This document shows positions 36,481 through 45,808 of a stretch of 64,000 bases of DNA, piece after piece. Within the stretch, counting starts at the first letter, position 1. Each line of letters begins with the position of its first letter. The position numbers and the translations under genes were made by a program. This stretch comes from Marinomonas posidonica IVIA-Po-181 (lineage in GTDB: Bacteria; Pseudomonadota; Gammaproteobacteria; Pseudomonadales; Marinomonadaceae). The notes beneath the pieces were generated by a model, which saw only the letters and a program-made list of their open reading frames with translations, ran no database searches and had not been told where the DNA came from. The stretch is from assembly GCF_000214215.1 (NCBI RefSeq), contig NC_015559.1, positions 868,001 through 932,000 of the forward strand. The letters are read 5' to 3'.

Positions 36481-37458
36481 ATGTCAGCTCAAGATTTATT
36501 ATCCCAGGACGAGATTGATGCGCTCTTACATGGCGCGGATGAGAAGCCGGCTGACGATGATAATGCAGATGCAAATGGTGTCGCGTCCTATGATATAACC
36601 AGTCAAGAGCGCATCGTTCGTGGGCGAATGCCGACGTTGGAAATGATAAATGAGCGATTTGCGCGTTACACGCGGATCAGCTTGTTTAATATGTTGCGAC
36701 GTACGGCCGATGTGTCTTCTGGTGGTTTGCAAGTAATGAAATTTGGTGAGTATGTGCATACTTTGTACGTTCCAACAAGCTTGAATTTGGTGAAATTTCG
36801 CCCGTTACGCAGCACCGCTTTGTTTATATTAGATGCCAAGCTCGTTTTTAAGCTGGTGGATAATTTTTTTGGTGGTGATGGTCGTCACGCCAAAATTGAA
36901 GGTCGTGAGTTTACGCCTACTGAAATTCGTATTGTCCAGTTGATGTTAGAACAAGTGTTTGTGGATCTCACTGAAGCATGGGCACCGGTTCTTAAGCTGG
37001 AGCTTGAATACATAAGTTCGGAAGTGAATCCGGCGATGGCAAACATTGTTAGCCCGAGTGAAGTGGTTGTGGTATCAACATTCCATATCGAATTGGATGG
37101 TGGTGGTGGTGAACTGCACATTACCTTGCCTTATTCGATGATTGAGCCTGTTCGAGAGCTGCTAGATGCTGGTGTGCAAAGTGATGTCGATGAAAAAGAC
37201 GATCGTTGGGGTAAATCTCTAGAGCAGGATGTTCAAGATATTGGTGTTAAACTCTCAGTGAATGTCACCAATAAAAAGGCTACACTGAGAGAAATTTTGA
37301 AATACAAAGCGGGCGATATTATCCCTGTGGAAATGCCTGAATACATTACGGTTCGTGCTAATGGTGTACCGAGCTTTAAAGGGAAATTGGGCGTCAGTAA
37401 TGAACGCTATTCGATTCAGGTGACAGAAAATATTAAATCGAACAAGGTAACGAAATAG
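36481..37458 (+). CDS. fliM: Flagellar motor switch protein FliM
   Basis: C-ring protein that receives CheY-P, 325 residues. The N-terminal peptide LLSQDEIDALLHG (about 6-18) is the CheY-binding motif; the middle CheC-like domain (GRMPTLEMINERFARYTRISL onward) and the C-terminal SpoA domain (KYKAGDIIPVEMPEYITV) are complete. The same short EDE/DEI-x-x-LL code appears in the CheZ tail and four times in the CheA linker in this window. One base separates it from fliN. Confidence 0.97.
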   Translation: MSAQDLLSQDEIDALLHGADEKPADDDNADANGVASYDITSQERIVRGRMPTLEMINERFARYTRISLFNMLRRTADVSSGGLQVMKFGEYVHTLYVPTSLNLVKFRPLRSTALFILDAKLVFKLVDNFFGGDGRHAKIEGREFTPTEIRIVQLMLEQVFVDLTEAWAPVLKLELEYISSEVNPAMANIVSPSEVVVVSTFHIELDGGGGELHITLPYSMIEPVRELLDAGVQSDVDEKDDRWGKSLEQDVQDIGVKLSVNVTNKKATLREILKYKAGDIIPVEMPEYITVRANGVPSFKGKLGVSNERYSIQVTENIKSNKVTK

Positions 37459-37459
37459 C

Positions 37460-37927
37460 ATGGCAGAAGAGCAATCTCCAGATCAAGAAGGAATGGACGA
37501 GAACTTGGCGGATGAGTGGGCAGCCGCTATGACCGAAGCGGGTGAGACTGGCGATTCGGATGAAGGTGCTGTGGACGATGAATGGGCCGCTGCCATGAAT
37601 GAGCAGGAAGCGGAACCTGTTAAATTGGAAACCTTGACGGCACCAAATGTGCCGGAAGGTGGCATCGGGTCTGATCTAGACCTTATTATGGATATTCCAG
37701 TTGTATTGTCGATGGAGTTGGGTAATACAGACATTGCCATTCGCAATTTGATGCAGCTAACGCAAGGTTCGGTTGTTGAGTTAGATCGCTTTGCTGGTGA
37801 GCCGTTGGATGTGTTAGTTAATGGCACCCTAATCGCTCATGGAGAGGTGGTTGTGGTGAATGACAAATATGGTATTCGTCTGACGGATGTTGTGAGTCCT
37901 TCGGAGCGTATTAAACGCCTTAAGTAA
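37460..37927 (+). CDS. fliN: Flagellar motor switch protein FliN
   Basis: C-ring protein of 155 residues. The C-terminal SpoA domain (75-152) has DIPVVLSMELGNTDIAI, LTQGSVVELDRFAGEPLDVLVNG and EVVVVNDKYGIRLTDVVSP, all typical. The N-terminal extension carries the peptide DEWAAAM twice (about 18-24 and 40-46), separated by acidic linkers. Such EWAAA peptides are also found in Pseudomonas FliN; their role is not established here. Confidence 0.96.
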   Translation: MAEEQSPDQEGMDENLADEWAAAMTEAGETGDSDEGAVDDEWAAAMNEQEAEPVKLETLTAPNVPEGGIGSDLDLIMDIPVVLSMELGNTDIAIRNLMQLTQGSVVELDRFAGEPLDVLVNGTLIAHGEVVVVNDKYGIRLTDVVSPSERIKRLK

Positions 37928-37949
37928 GTAGTCTACTTTGATTTTATCA

Positions 37950-38354
37950 ATGTTCAATAAAGTTATGTTGGCCAGTAGTATCATTCTGTATGCTGCTGGC
38001 GTTTCTGCATCTGGCGTACAGGAAATGTCTGTCGCTTCCTCTATGTGGAAAGTGGTTGCTTCTTTGGTGTTTATTGTTGCTTTCATTCCAGCCTGTTTAT
38101 GGTTGGTGAAGCGGTTTCAGTTGACCCAGATGAAGTTGGGCCGCCAATCGGACATTAAAATACTAAGCGTTCAGTCTTTAGGTGCCAAGGAAAAAATCAT
38201 GCTGCTTGAAGTTGAGCATGAAAAAGTTTTGATTGGGGTAACTGGTCACACTATTTCACATCTTAAAAGTTTTCCGGCCAGAGGCGCTTCCTTCACCAAT
38301 GAATTGGCTGAGGCTCAACAGCAATCCGCCTCGGCGGAGGAAAAAGGTAAATGA
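37950..38354 (+). CDS. fliO: Flagellar export apparatus protein FliO
   Basis: A small 134-residue membrane protein that helps assemble the FliP ring. A hydrophobic N-terminal stretch precedes a clear TM ([19 protein letters not shown]), followed by the FliO domain with [26 protein letters not shown]. The start is uncertain: ATG 37950 is used, with TTG 37938 and ATG 37965 as alternatives and no clear ribosome site. Its stop overlaps fliP in ATGA. Confidence 0.9.
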   Translation: MFNKVMLASSIILYAAGVSASGVQEMSVASSMWKVVASLVFIVAFIPACLWLVKRFQLTQMKLGRQSDIKILSVQSLGAKEKIMLLEVEHEKVLIGVTGHTISHLKSFPARGASFTNELAEAQQQSASAEEKGK

Positions 38355-39088
38355 TTCGCCTGCTGTTATTGTCTTTGCTACTGCTGCCATGTTTGTCTTG
38401 GGCTGAAGTCGGGTTGCCAGCCGTTAAGCTTGTAACCAATCCTGATGGTAGTCAGGAATATTCAGTTTCTCTGCAAATTCTTTTCATTATGACAGCCTTG
38501 ACGCTGTTGCCCGCTGCCTTAATGATGATGACGTCGTTTACTCGTATCGTTGTGGTGTTGGCCATTCTGCGTCAGGCTATTGGTTTGCAGCAAACGCCGT
38601 CTAATCAGATTATGATTGGAATGGCCTTGTTTCTAACCTTGTTTATTATGACGCCAACATTGGATCGAGTGAATCAAGTAGCGTTGCAGCCGTATCTAAA
38701 TGAAGAGATGACGTCGGTGCAAGCGGTTGAAGCCGCGTCAGGTCCAATTCGAGATTTCATGCTGGCTCAGACTCGGGAAGATGATATCAATCTTTTTGTG
38801 AAGTTAGCGGGGCGAGAAGGCAGTATTGATTCTTTGGATAGTTTGCCATTTACCATTCTAATGCCTGCCTTTGTGACGAGTGAGTTAAAGACCGCATTTC
38901 AAATTGGATTCATGATTTTTATTCCCTTTTTGATTGTTGATATGGTGGTGGCCAGTGTGTTGATGGCCATGGGTATGATGATGTTGTCTCCAGTCATTAT
39001 CTCATTGCCATTCAAAATTATGCTCTTTGTCATGGTGGATGGTTGGGCTATGATTATGGGGACATTAGCAGCGAGCTTTGGGATTTAG
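38351..39088 (+). CDS. fliP: Flagellar export gate protein FliP
   Basis: Core of the export gate, 245 residues. A signal peptide (1-18, likely cut after SWA) is followed by four membrane helices. The conserved blocks [40 protein letters not shown] and [20 protein letters not shown] identify FliP. It overlaps fliO by 4 bp and ends 2 bp before fliQ. Confidence 0.97.
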   Translation: MIRLLLLSLLLLPCLSWAEVGLPAVKLVTNPDGSQEYSVSLQILFIMTALTLLPAALMMMTSFTRIVVVLAILRQAIGLQQTPSNQIMIGMALFLTLFIMTPTLDRVNQVALQPYLNEEMTSVQAVEAASGPIRDFMLAQTREDDINLFVKLAGREGSIDSLDSLPFTILMPAFVTSELKTAFQIGFMIFIPFLIVDMVVASVLMAMGMMMLSPVIISLPFKIMLFVMVDGWAMIMGTLAASFGI

Positions 39089-39090
39089 TT

Positions 39091-39360
39091 ATGAACCCGC
39101 AGGTGGTATTGGATCTATACGGACAAGGCTTTTATCTCATTGTCTTGATTGTTGGCGTGGTGATGATGCCAAGTTTGCTGGTGGGTTTGATGGTCAGTGT
39201 GTTTCAAGCGGCAACACAGATAAATGAGCAGACCTTGTCGTTTTTGCCAAGGTTGATCGTGACGATTTTAGTGATTATGCAGCTTGGTCCTTGGATTTTA
39301 ACGAAATTGATGGATTTCACTACTAACCTGTTTATTAATATCCCAATGATAATCGGCTAA
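39091..39360 (+). CDS. fliQ: Flagellar export gate protein FliQ
   Basis: An 89-residue protein with two membrane helices and the conserved VVLDLYGQGFYLIVL and GLMVSVFQAATQINEQTLSFLPRL. ATG 39091 is chosen; a longer frame starting inside fliP (39043) is not needed and would be unlike FliQ. The stop overlaps the fliR start by one base (TAATG). Confidence 0.96.
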   Translation: MNPQVVLDLYGQGFYLIVLIVGVVMMPSLLVGLMVSVFQAATQINEQTLSFLPRLIVTILVIMQLGPWILTKLMDFTTNLFINIPMIIG

Positions 39361-40142
39361 TGCTTGAGCTTAATACTGAACAGCTACTCGAATTAACCAT
39401 CAGTTTTCTATTGCCTTTCTTTCGTATCGGCGCCTTTTTTATGGCTTTACCATTGTTTGGTAGTCGATTGGTCAGCCCACCCGTTCGAATTTCTTTTGCA
39501 TTTATTGTGTCTATCATTATCACGCCAGTGATTAATGTGCCGCCATATGATCCTATTTCGCCCGGCTATATTCTGTTAATAGCGGAGCAGTTGGTGATTG
39601 GTTTCGTGCTTGGGTTTGTGGTGACGATTTTATTCCAGTTGTTTTCCTTGGCAGGTCAGCTCGCAGCTATGAAGGCGGGCTTAGGTTTTGCTATGTCAAA
39701 TGATCCGGCTAACGGTATTTCGGTAGCCACGTTAGGACAGTATTATCTTTCTATGGTAGCACTGGCTTTTTTGGGAACAAATGGCCATTTGGTTATGATT
39801 GAATATTTGGCGGAAAGTTTTACCTATTGGCCAATTGGTGGTGGTTTTGATAGTCAGCGATATTGGCAGTTAGTGTTGCTTGGTGGTTGGATGTTTGAGA
39901 AGGCGTTGTTGATCGTATTGCCTTTGGCGATAGCCGTTCTTATTATTAACTTGGCGTTTGGGGTGGTGGCAAAAGCATCGCCACAGTTAAACATCTTTGC
40001 GCTTGGTTTTCCGATTATTATGCTGTTTTCCCTGTTTTTCTTTTGGATTATGTTGGAAGAGTTTTTGCGCATCTATACTTTATTCTTTGAAGAGATGACA
40101 AACTGGCTTAAGGTCACGTGGGGGATTCAAGTCAATGGCTGA
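39360..40142 (+). CDS. fliR: Flagellar export gate protein FliR
   Basis: A 260-residue gate protein with about six membrane helices. FFRIGAFFMALPLFGSRLVSPPVRI near the N-terminus and the GQLAAMKAGLGFAMSNDP segment are typical of FliR. It overlaps fliQ by one base and flhB by 8 bp, the usual tight spacing for gate subunits made together. Confidence 0.96.
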   Translation: MLELNTEQLLELTISFLLPFFRIGAFFMALPLFGSRLVSPPVRISFAFIVSIIITPVINVPPYDPISPGYILLIAEQLVIGFVLGFVVTILFQLFSLAGQLAAMKAGLGFAMSNDPANGISVATLGQYYLSMVALAFLGTNGHLVMIEYLAESFTYWPIGGGFDSQRYWQLVLLGGWMFEKALLIVLPLAIAVLIINLAFGVVAKASPQLNIFALGFPIIMLFSLFFFWIMLEEFLRIYTLFFEEMTNWLKVTWGIQVNG

Positions 40143-41271
40143 AAACGAAGATGGTAGCGAAAAAACGGAAAGTGCCAGTAGTAAGAAGCTTCAAGATGCT
40201 CGTAACAAGGGTAATATTCCTCGTTCTAAGGATTTGAGTACGGCGCTCTTATTGATTGTGGCGGCTGTGACTTTATATGGTACCGGTACTTTACTGGTTA
40301 GAGATTTAGTAATCTTGTTTGACTTTAACTTCTTGGTAGATCGAGCCGATTTGTTTGACCTGAATCGCATGGTGTTCCACCTTTATGAGTCGGTGGTAGC
40401 CATGATGGATTCAATGGTGTTGTTGATGTCTGTACTCGCGGTAGCGGGCGTTATTGGTAGTATTGCGTTAGGAGGCTTGAACTTTTCATGGGAGCCTTTA
40501 ACGCCAAAACTGAGTAAAATGAATCCTATTGCTGGACTCAAGCGGATGTTCTCTGTGCAGTCTCTTGTTGAGTTATTAAAATCCATTGCTAAGGTGAGTT
40601 TGGTAACGCTTATTTCAGTCTTGGTCGTGCTGCATTTTTTGCCCGAAACCATTGGCTTGACGTTTCAAAATATAGAGCTGGCGATGGAACATGGCATTGA
40701 TATTATTATTTGGTCATTTATTTTTGTGACTTTGGCTTTGGTCTTTATTGCGGCGATTGATGTGCCGTTTCAGGTTTGGTCTCATAAGGAAAAATTGAAA
40801 ATGACCAAGCAAGAAGTGAAAGACGAATTTAAACAGCAGGAAGGCGACCCCTTGGTACGAGGTCGTATTCGCCAATTACAGCGTCAGGCAGCGATGAGTC
40901 GAATGATGTCTGATGTTCCTGAGGCGGATGTTATTATTACCAACCCGACACACTTTTCGGTGGCGCTAAAATACGATCAAGTGAGTGGCGAAGCCCCTGT
41001 TTTGCTAGCAAAGGGTGGGGATTTTATCGCGTTGAAGATTCGTGAAGTGGGCAATCATTATGATATCCCTGTGATACAATCACCTGCTTTGGCTCGTGCG
41101 GTTTATCACCATACGGAAATTGGCGAGGAAATACCGCAAGGCTTGTTTAAGGTTGTTGCTCAGTTGTTGGCATATGTCTACCAGTTGCGTAATGCTCGGA
41201 CTGGTGCGCCAATGCCAGATGTTATGCCCAATTTAGATGTGCCTGATGAATTTCAATGGGATGGTAATTGA
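40135..41271 (+). CDS. flhB: Flagellar export switch protein FlhB
   Basis: Specificity switch of the exporter, 378 residues. GSEKTESASSKKLQDARNKG opens the protein, four membrane helices follow, and the cytoplasmic domain carries the self-cleaving NPTH site (N270-P271-T272-H273). The C-terminal part after NPTH is the piece mimicked by the small minus-strand gene at 54731. It overlaps fliR by 8 bp. Confidence 0.97.
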   Translation: MAENEDGSEKTESASSKKLQDARNKGNIPRSKDLSTALLLIVAAVTLYGTGTLLVRDLVILFDFNFLVDRADLFDLNRMVFHLYESVVAMMDSMVLLMSVLAVAGVIGSIALGGLNFSWEPLTPKLSKMNPIAGLKRMFSVQSLVELLKSIAKVSLVTLISVLVVLHFLPETIGLTFQNIELAMEHGIDIIIWSFIFVTLALVFIAAIDVPFQVWSHKEKLKMTKQEVKDEFKQQEGDPLVRGRIRQLQRQAAMSRMMSDVPEADVIITNPTHFSVALKYDQVSGEAPVLLAKGGDFIALKIREVGNHYDIPVIQSPALARAVYHHTEIGEEIPQGLFKVVAQLLAYVYQLRNARTGAPMPDVMPNLDVPDEFQWDGN

Positions 41272-41305
41272 TCATGTTTTTAATTTTAACTGCTAGGAAT
41301 ATTGT

Positions 41306-43423
41306 GTGAATTTCGACCGGAGCCGTGTTGCTGGACAAGTTCAGAGTATTTTTAGCGGGAACTTAGGAATACCTGTTTTATTGTTGTCGCTTCTGGCGAT
41401 GATGATCCTGCCTATCCCAGCTTTTTTGCTGGATGTATTATTTACTTTCAATATTGCTTTGGCCATCGTTGTGTTGTTGGTGGCCATTTATTCAATGCGT
41501 CCTTTAGATTTTGCTGTATTTCCGACCGTTTTATTGGTTTCCACCCTGATGCGATTGGCTTTGAATGTCGCGTCTACTCGAGTTGTGTTGCTAAATGGTC
41601 ATGAAGGCGGTGATGCGGCTGGAAAGGTGATTCAGGCATTTGGCGAGGTTGTGATTGGTGGCAATTATGTTGTTGGTTTTGTTGTTTTTGCTATCTTGAT
41701 GATTATTAACTTCGCGGTTGTCACTAAGGGTGCGGGTCGTATCTCGGAAGTGAGTGCACGTTTCACCTTAGACGCTATGCCAGGTAAGCAAATGGCCATT
41801 GATGCGGATTTAAATGCGGGCATGATTGATGCGGATCAGGCCAAGCAGCGCCGTACTGAGATAGCATCTGAGGCAGAGTTCTATGGTTCTATGGATGGTG
41901 CCTCTAAGTTTGTAAAAGGTGATGCGATTGCCGGGCTGCTGATTCTTGGGATTAACATTATTGGTGGTTTGTCCATTGGCATGGCGCAGCATGATTTGTC
42001 TTTTACCGAAGCAATAGAGCGATACTCTTTGTTGACTATTGGGGATGGTCTGGTTGCACAGTTGCCTTCCCTTATGTTGTCTACTGCAGCGGCTATTATG
42101 GTTACCCGAGTCAATGAAACGGGTGATATGGGGTCGCAAGTTGTTAAGCAGATGTTCGGTTCTTCTAAAGCGCTTTATATTGCTGCGGGTGTGATGACCA
42201 TAATGGGAATTGTGCCTGGTATGCCGCATTTTGCGTTTCTTTCTTTGGCTTCATGTTTGGGCGGTTTGGCGTATTTCCTTGAGTATCGTAAGAAGCAAAA
42301 AGCCAAAGAAGGTCAAAAACCGTCTGCGTCCGCTTCTGGTGATGCTCCAATGCCAGCTGAAGCAAAGGACTTGAGTTGGGATGATGTGGCGCCCGTTGAC
42401 ATGTTGGGATTGGAAGTAGGTTATCGTCTGATTCCTTTGGTTGATAAAACCCAAGGTGGTGAGCTGTTGGCGCGTATCAAAGGAGTGCGTCGTAAGTTGT
42501 CTCAAGATTTGGGATTCTTAGTACCAAGTGTGCATATTCGAGATAACTTAGATCTGATGCCAAATGCGTATCGTGTGACCTTGATGGGCGTCAGTTTGGC
42601 TGAGGCTGAGGTGCACCCAGATAAAGATTTGGCGATTGATCCAGGTCAGGTGTTTGGTACCATTGATGGAGTGCCGGGGAAAGACCCTTCTTTTGGTTTG
42701 GATGCGGTCTGGATTGACCCTAAAAAGCGTGACCAAGCTCAAACTTATGGTTATACCGTGGTGGATGTGAGTACGGTTGTTGCCACGCATGTTAATCAAA
42801 TTATGCATAAACATGCCTATGAGTTAATTGGTCATGATGAAGTTCAGCAGCTTCTTAGTCTGTTAAAACAATATAATCCTAAGTTGGCTGAGGAATTGGT
42901 GCCTAATACGGTCCCTTTGAGTGTTTTGTTGAAAGTTCTGCAAAACTTATTGATTGAAGGGGTGCCGCTTCGAGATATGAGAACCATTGCGGAGGCTATA
43001 ATGGGCGTGCAGCCGAAAACGCAGGACCCAATGATTTTGACCGCCGCTGTTCGAACCGCCTTGTCACGTTTAATTATTCAAACTTTAGCGGATGGTATTG
43101 AAGAAATACCTGTGTTGACGCTTGAGCCTCAGTTGGAAAAAATGCTGATGCAAACGGTGCAACAGAGTCAGCAATCGGGTATTAAGAATGAAGAAGCCTT
43201 GATTTTAGAGCCGCAGATGGCGGAGCAATTGCAAACCTCATTGCGTCAGTCTGCTGAGCAGCAAGAGGCAATGGGGAATACGCCAATTTTGATAGTGTCT
43301 GCTCCAATTAGGCCTATGCTAGCACGCTTTATGCGTTATGGTATGGTGAATATGGCGGTGCTATCTTATCAGGAAGTGCCAGATCATAAGCGCATTACTG
43401 TGGTTGGTGTAATTGGTCAATAA
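41306..43423 (+). CDS. flhA: Flagellar export protein FlhA
   Basis: Nonameric export gate ring of 705 residues: about eight membrane helices (1-330) with the FHIPEP-type motif region PLDFAVFPTVLLVSTLMRLALNVASTR, then a large cytoplasmic domain that docks chaperone-substrate complexes. The start is GTG with TAGGAAT 6 nt upstream. flhF follows after a 101-bp gap with no clear promoter. Confidence 0.97.
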   Translation: MNFDRSRVAGQVQSIFSGNLGIPVLLLSLLAMMILPIPAFLLDVLFTFNIALAIVVLLVAIYSMRPLDFAVFPTVLLVSTLMRLALNVASTRVVLLNGHEGGDAAGKVIQAFGEVVIGGNYVVGFVVFAILMIINFAVVTKGAGRISEVSARFTLDAMPGKQMAIDADLNAGMIDADQAKQRRTEIASEAEFYGSMDGASKFVKGDAIAGLLILGINIIGGLSIGMAQHDLSFTEAIERYSLLTIGDGLVAQLPSLMLSTAAAIMVTRVNETGDMGSQVVKQMFGSSKALYIAAGVMTIMGIVPGMPHFAFLSLASCLGGLAYFLEYRKKQKAKEGQKPSASASGDAPMPAEAKDLSWDDVAPVDMLGLEVGYRLIPLVDKTQGGELLARIKGVRRKLSQDLGFLVPSVHIRDNLDLMPNAYRVTLMGVSLAEAEVHPDKDLAIDPGQVFGTIDGVPGKDPSFGLDAVWIDPKKRDQAQTYGYTVVDVSTVVATHVNQIMHKHAYELIGHDEVQQLLSLLKQYNPKLAEELVPNTVPLSVLLKVLQNLLIEGVPLRDMRTIAEAIMGVQPKTQDPMILTAAVRTALSRLIIQTLADGIEEIPVLTLEPQLEKMLMQTVQQSQQSGIKNEEALILEPQMAEQLQTSLRQSAEQQEAMGNTPILIVSAPIRPMLARFMRYGMVNMAVLSYQEVPDHKRITVVGVIGQ

Positions 43424-43524
43424 AATTTGCCTATTAATGGTAAATATTGTGGCTATATTTATCTGAGTCTTTCGGGTAAGCTATGGATTTGTAAGAAAAA
43501 TAAGCTGGAAGGATTAGGTTATTC

Positions 43525-44931
43525 ATGCAAATTAGGCGGTTTCGAGCACCTGACATGCGGCAAGCGATACGGAAAGTCCGTGACGCCGTAGGTCCAGACG
43601 CGGTGATTTTATCAAATCAGCGTCTCCCCACTGGGGAAATAGAAATTGTAGCGGCTCTCGATTATGATGGCTCTTTGCCGACGTCTATGTCAAAAAAAGC
43701 GTCAACGACTCGCTCTGAATATGCTCGCCAAGCACCAGTTGAAGATCCTTCCACGAAGTTAGATGCAGTACAAAATCCAAGTGCAGATTACTTAGAGCGT
43801 ATTGAACGTGCGAAACAACAAAATATTCCTAATCCACAGTCGCTCCAAGGTAGCTCAGCATCGGTTCGTTCAGAATATGTGAATGATGCGCAAGCAATCT
43901 CATCATCGCATCATTCGGCCTCAGCCTCATTGCATCGCAATCAACCTGCATCAACGCAGTTTGATATGCCGGCTACAGATGATGGTGAGCAGCCTGAAGT
44001 TGAAGAGGCTTTGTCTATTCTGCATTCAGACAGCACGCAGCAACTCAGGGAAATGGAAAAAGAGTTACAAAGCGTTCGTGCTATGCTTGAACAGCGTCAA
44101 AAAGAAGATTCGTCAAACAAGGGTAAGCGTGATAGCTTGGAAATGAAGGCGCGTCAGAAGCTAAAAAGCTTGGGCTTGTCCGATTTAGTCGCGTCACGTT
44201 TAATGGATGATATTGACCTTAAGGGTAGAGAAGACGACTGGAATCGTTTGTTGGCTCATTTAGCCGATTATATTCCAGTGCGTTCCAATGCTTCTGAATT
44301 AAGTGGTTGTATTGCCTTTATGGGACCAACAGGCGTTGGTAAGACCACTTCTATTGGTAAGATTGCAGCTCAGCATGTGCTAAAGCATGGTTCGGATGGC
44401 GTGGTACTGATTACCACAGATACTTACCGTATTGCCGCCCATGAACAACTGCGCACGTTTGGGCGTATCTTAAATGTGCCAGTTGAAGTGGTAAATGAAT
44501 ATTCGGACTTAAATGAAGTGTTGGCAAAATATGCCCATTATTCTTTAGTTTTGGTCGACACGGCGGGAATGAATCCGCGAGATTCGAATTTGGAACGTCA
44601 GTTATTAATGATGAAACGCGCCCGGGCAGGCCTTAAAAAATTGTTGGTGTTGCCTTGTACTAGTCAAAGGCAAGTGTTGAAAACCGTTGTTGATGTTTAC
44701 TCTCAAGTTCAACTTGATGGTTGTGTGTTAAGCAAACTTGATGAGTCGGCTTCCTTAGGGGAGGCAATAAGTGTGGTGATTGAAGAAGGTTTGCCTGTAG
44801 TATATTTGGCAGATGGTCAACGTATACCTGATGATATTGAGCCAGCTCGAGCACATAATTTAATTAGTCGAGCGGTATACACGGCAGAGCACTATAGCCA
44901 GCTTTTTGGGTCACTAAAGTATGGTAGTTAG
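43525..44931 (+). CDS. flhF: Flagellar placement GTPase FlhF
   Basis: SRP-type GTPase that marks the pole for flagellar assembly, 468 residues. The N-terminal B domain is variable (KASTTRSEYARQ, low-complexity S/Q region 50-150), followed by NG domains with P-loop GPTGVGKTT (267-275), DTYRIAAHEQLRTF, DTAGMNPRD and SKLDESASLGEA. FlhF normally works with the MinD-like FlhG encoded next to it; here flhG is absent and fliA follows after 96 bp. Confidence 0.96.
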   Translation: MQIRRFRAPDMRQAIRKVRDAVGPDAVILSNQRLPTGEIEIVAALDYDGSLPTSMSKKASTTRSEYARQAPVEDPSTKLDAVQNPSADYLERIERAKQQNIPNPQSLQGSSASVRSEYVNDAQAISSSHHSASASLHRNQPASTQFDMPATDDGEQPEVEEALSILHSDSTQQLREMEKELQSVRAMLEQRQKEDSSNKGKRDSLEMKARQKLKSLGLSDLVASRLMDDIDLKGREDDWNRLLAHLADYIPVRSNASELSGCIAFMGPTGVGKTTSIGKIAAQHVLKHGSDGVVLITTDTYRIAAHEQLRTFGRILNVPVEVVNEYSDLNEVLAKYAHYSLVLVDTAGMNPRDSNLERQLLMMKRARAGLKKLLVLPCTSQRQVLKTVVDVYSQVQLDGCVLSKLDESASLGEAISVVIEEGLPVVYLADGQRIPDDIEPARAHNLISRAVYTAEHYSQLFGSLKYGS

Positions 44932-44955
44932 TAAAATTATGTTATTTCTGAAAGC

Positions 44956-44993
44956 GTTGCGCCAAACTATGTAGTACAGTTTGATTGCGCAAC
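44956..44993. other. Long inverted repeat between flhF and fliA
   Basis: GTTGCGC and CAAACT (44956-44968) pair with AGTTTG and GCGCAAC (44978-44993), giving a 13-bp stem broken only by ATT on one side, around a 9-nt loop. It lies in the 96-bp gap where flhG is found in related genomes. There is no T-run, so it is not a standard terminator; it may be an mRNA processing or stability element, or an operator for fliA. Confidence 0.55.
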
Positions 44994-45027
44994 TAACTTA
45001 AATGTAAAAGGTTGCTCAAACGATTTT

Positions 45028-45765
45028 ATGCAAACCAAAAGCGGATATAACACCTATTCAAAGAAGGCAACGTTATCGATTGATGCGATTGTTGAGCAGT
45101 ATGGGTATTTGGTAAAAAAAATTGCCTATCATCTTTTAGCTCGTTTACCGGATAGTGTGGATATAGATGATTTAACTCAAGCTGGCATGATGGGGCTGAT
45201 AGAAGCCTATAAGCGGTTTGAGTCAAGTAAAGGTGCCAGCTTCGAAACCTATGCCGGTATTCGTATTCGTGGTTCCATTATGGATGAGGTGCGAAAGTCT
45301 GATTGGGCACCGAGATCTGTTCGACGTAATGGTCGAGCTGTTACCAATGCTATTAAAGAATTAGAAGCAAAGTTAGGAAGAGATGTGTCCGATATGGAAG
45401 TGGCAGCCCATATGGGAATTGGAATGGATGAATATCATGAAATGTTGCATTCATCCATGTCCACTCAGCTGTTTAGCTACGAAGAGATGCTAGACTCTGA
45501 TACAAACAATTTCGATGGGGCGGAAACAGATAGTGAGAATGCCCCATATTCTTTGGTAGAAGAAAACGGTTTTCAAGGTCAATTGGCCAGCGAAATCGAA
45601 AACTTACCAGAGAGAGAAAAGTTAGTTTTATCCTTGTATTACAATGATGAGCTAAACTTAAAGGAGATTGGCGCCGTGTTAGGTGTCAGTGAATCAAGAG
45701 TCAGTCAGATCCATAGCCAGGCGGCTATGAGATTACGGTCAAGACTAAGCGATTGGCGAGATTAA
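45028..45765 (+). CDS. fliA: Flagellar sigma factor FliA (sigma-28)
   Basis: A 245-residue sigma-70-family factor for late flagellar genes. Region 2 is shown by LPDSVDIDDLTQAGMMGLIEAYKRF and FETYAGIRIRGSIMDEVRKSDWAPRSVR; region 4 by LSLYYNDELNLKEIGAVLGVSESRVSQI. It is held inactive by FlgM in relatives. In this window the HsbA/HsbR-like pair may feed into that control. cheY starts 43 bp downstream. Confidence 0.97.
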   Translation: MQTKSGYNTYSKKATLSIDAIVEQYGYLVKKIAYHLLARLPDSVDIDDLTQAGMMGLIEAYKRFESSKGASFETYAGIRIRGSIMDEVRKSDWAPRSVRRNGRAVTNAIKELEAKLGRDVSDMEVAAHMGIGMDEYHEMLHSSMSTQLFSYEEMLDSDTNNFDGAETDSENAPYSLVEENGFQGQLASEIENLPEREKLVLSLYYNDELNLKEIGAVLGVSESRVSQIHSQAAMRLRSRLSDWRD

Positions 45766-45808
45766 ATTATGAGTTGTGGAAATATACCTTTGGGGTGTGG
45801 AGGTTGCA

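Noticed and set aside
41810-42229. 139-codon minus-strand frame inside flhA
   Set aside because: Shadow of flhA; rich in H, R and N from reverse reading of common codons, with no support from context.
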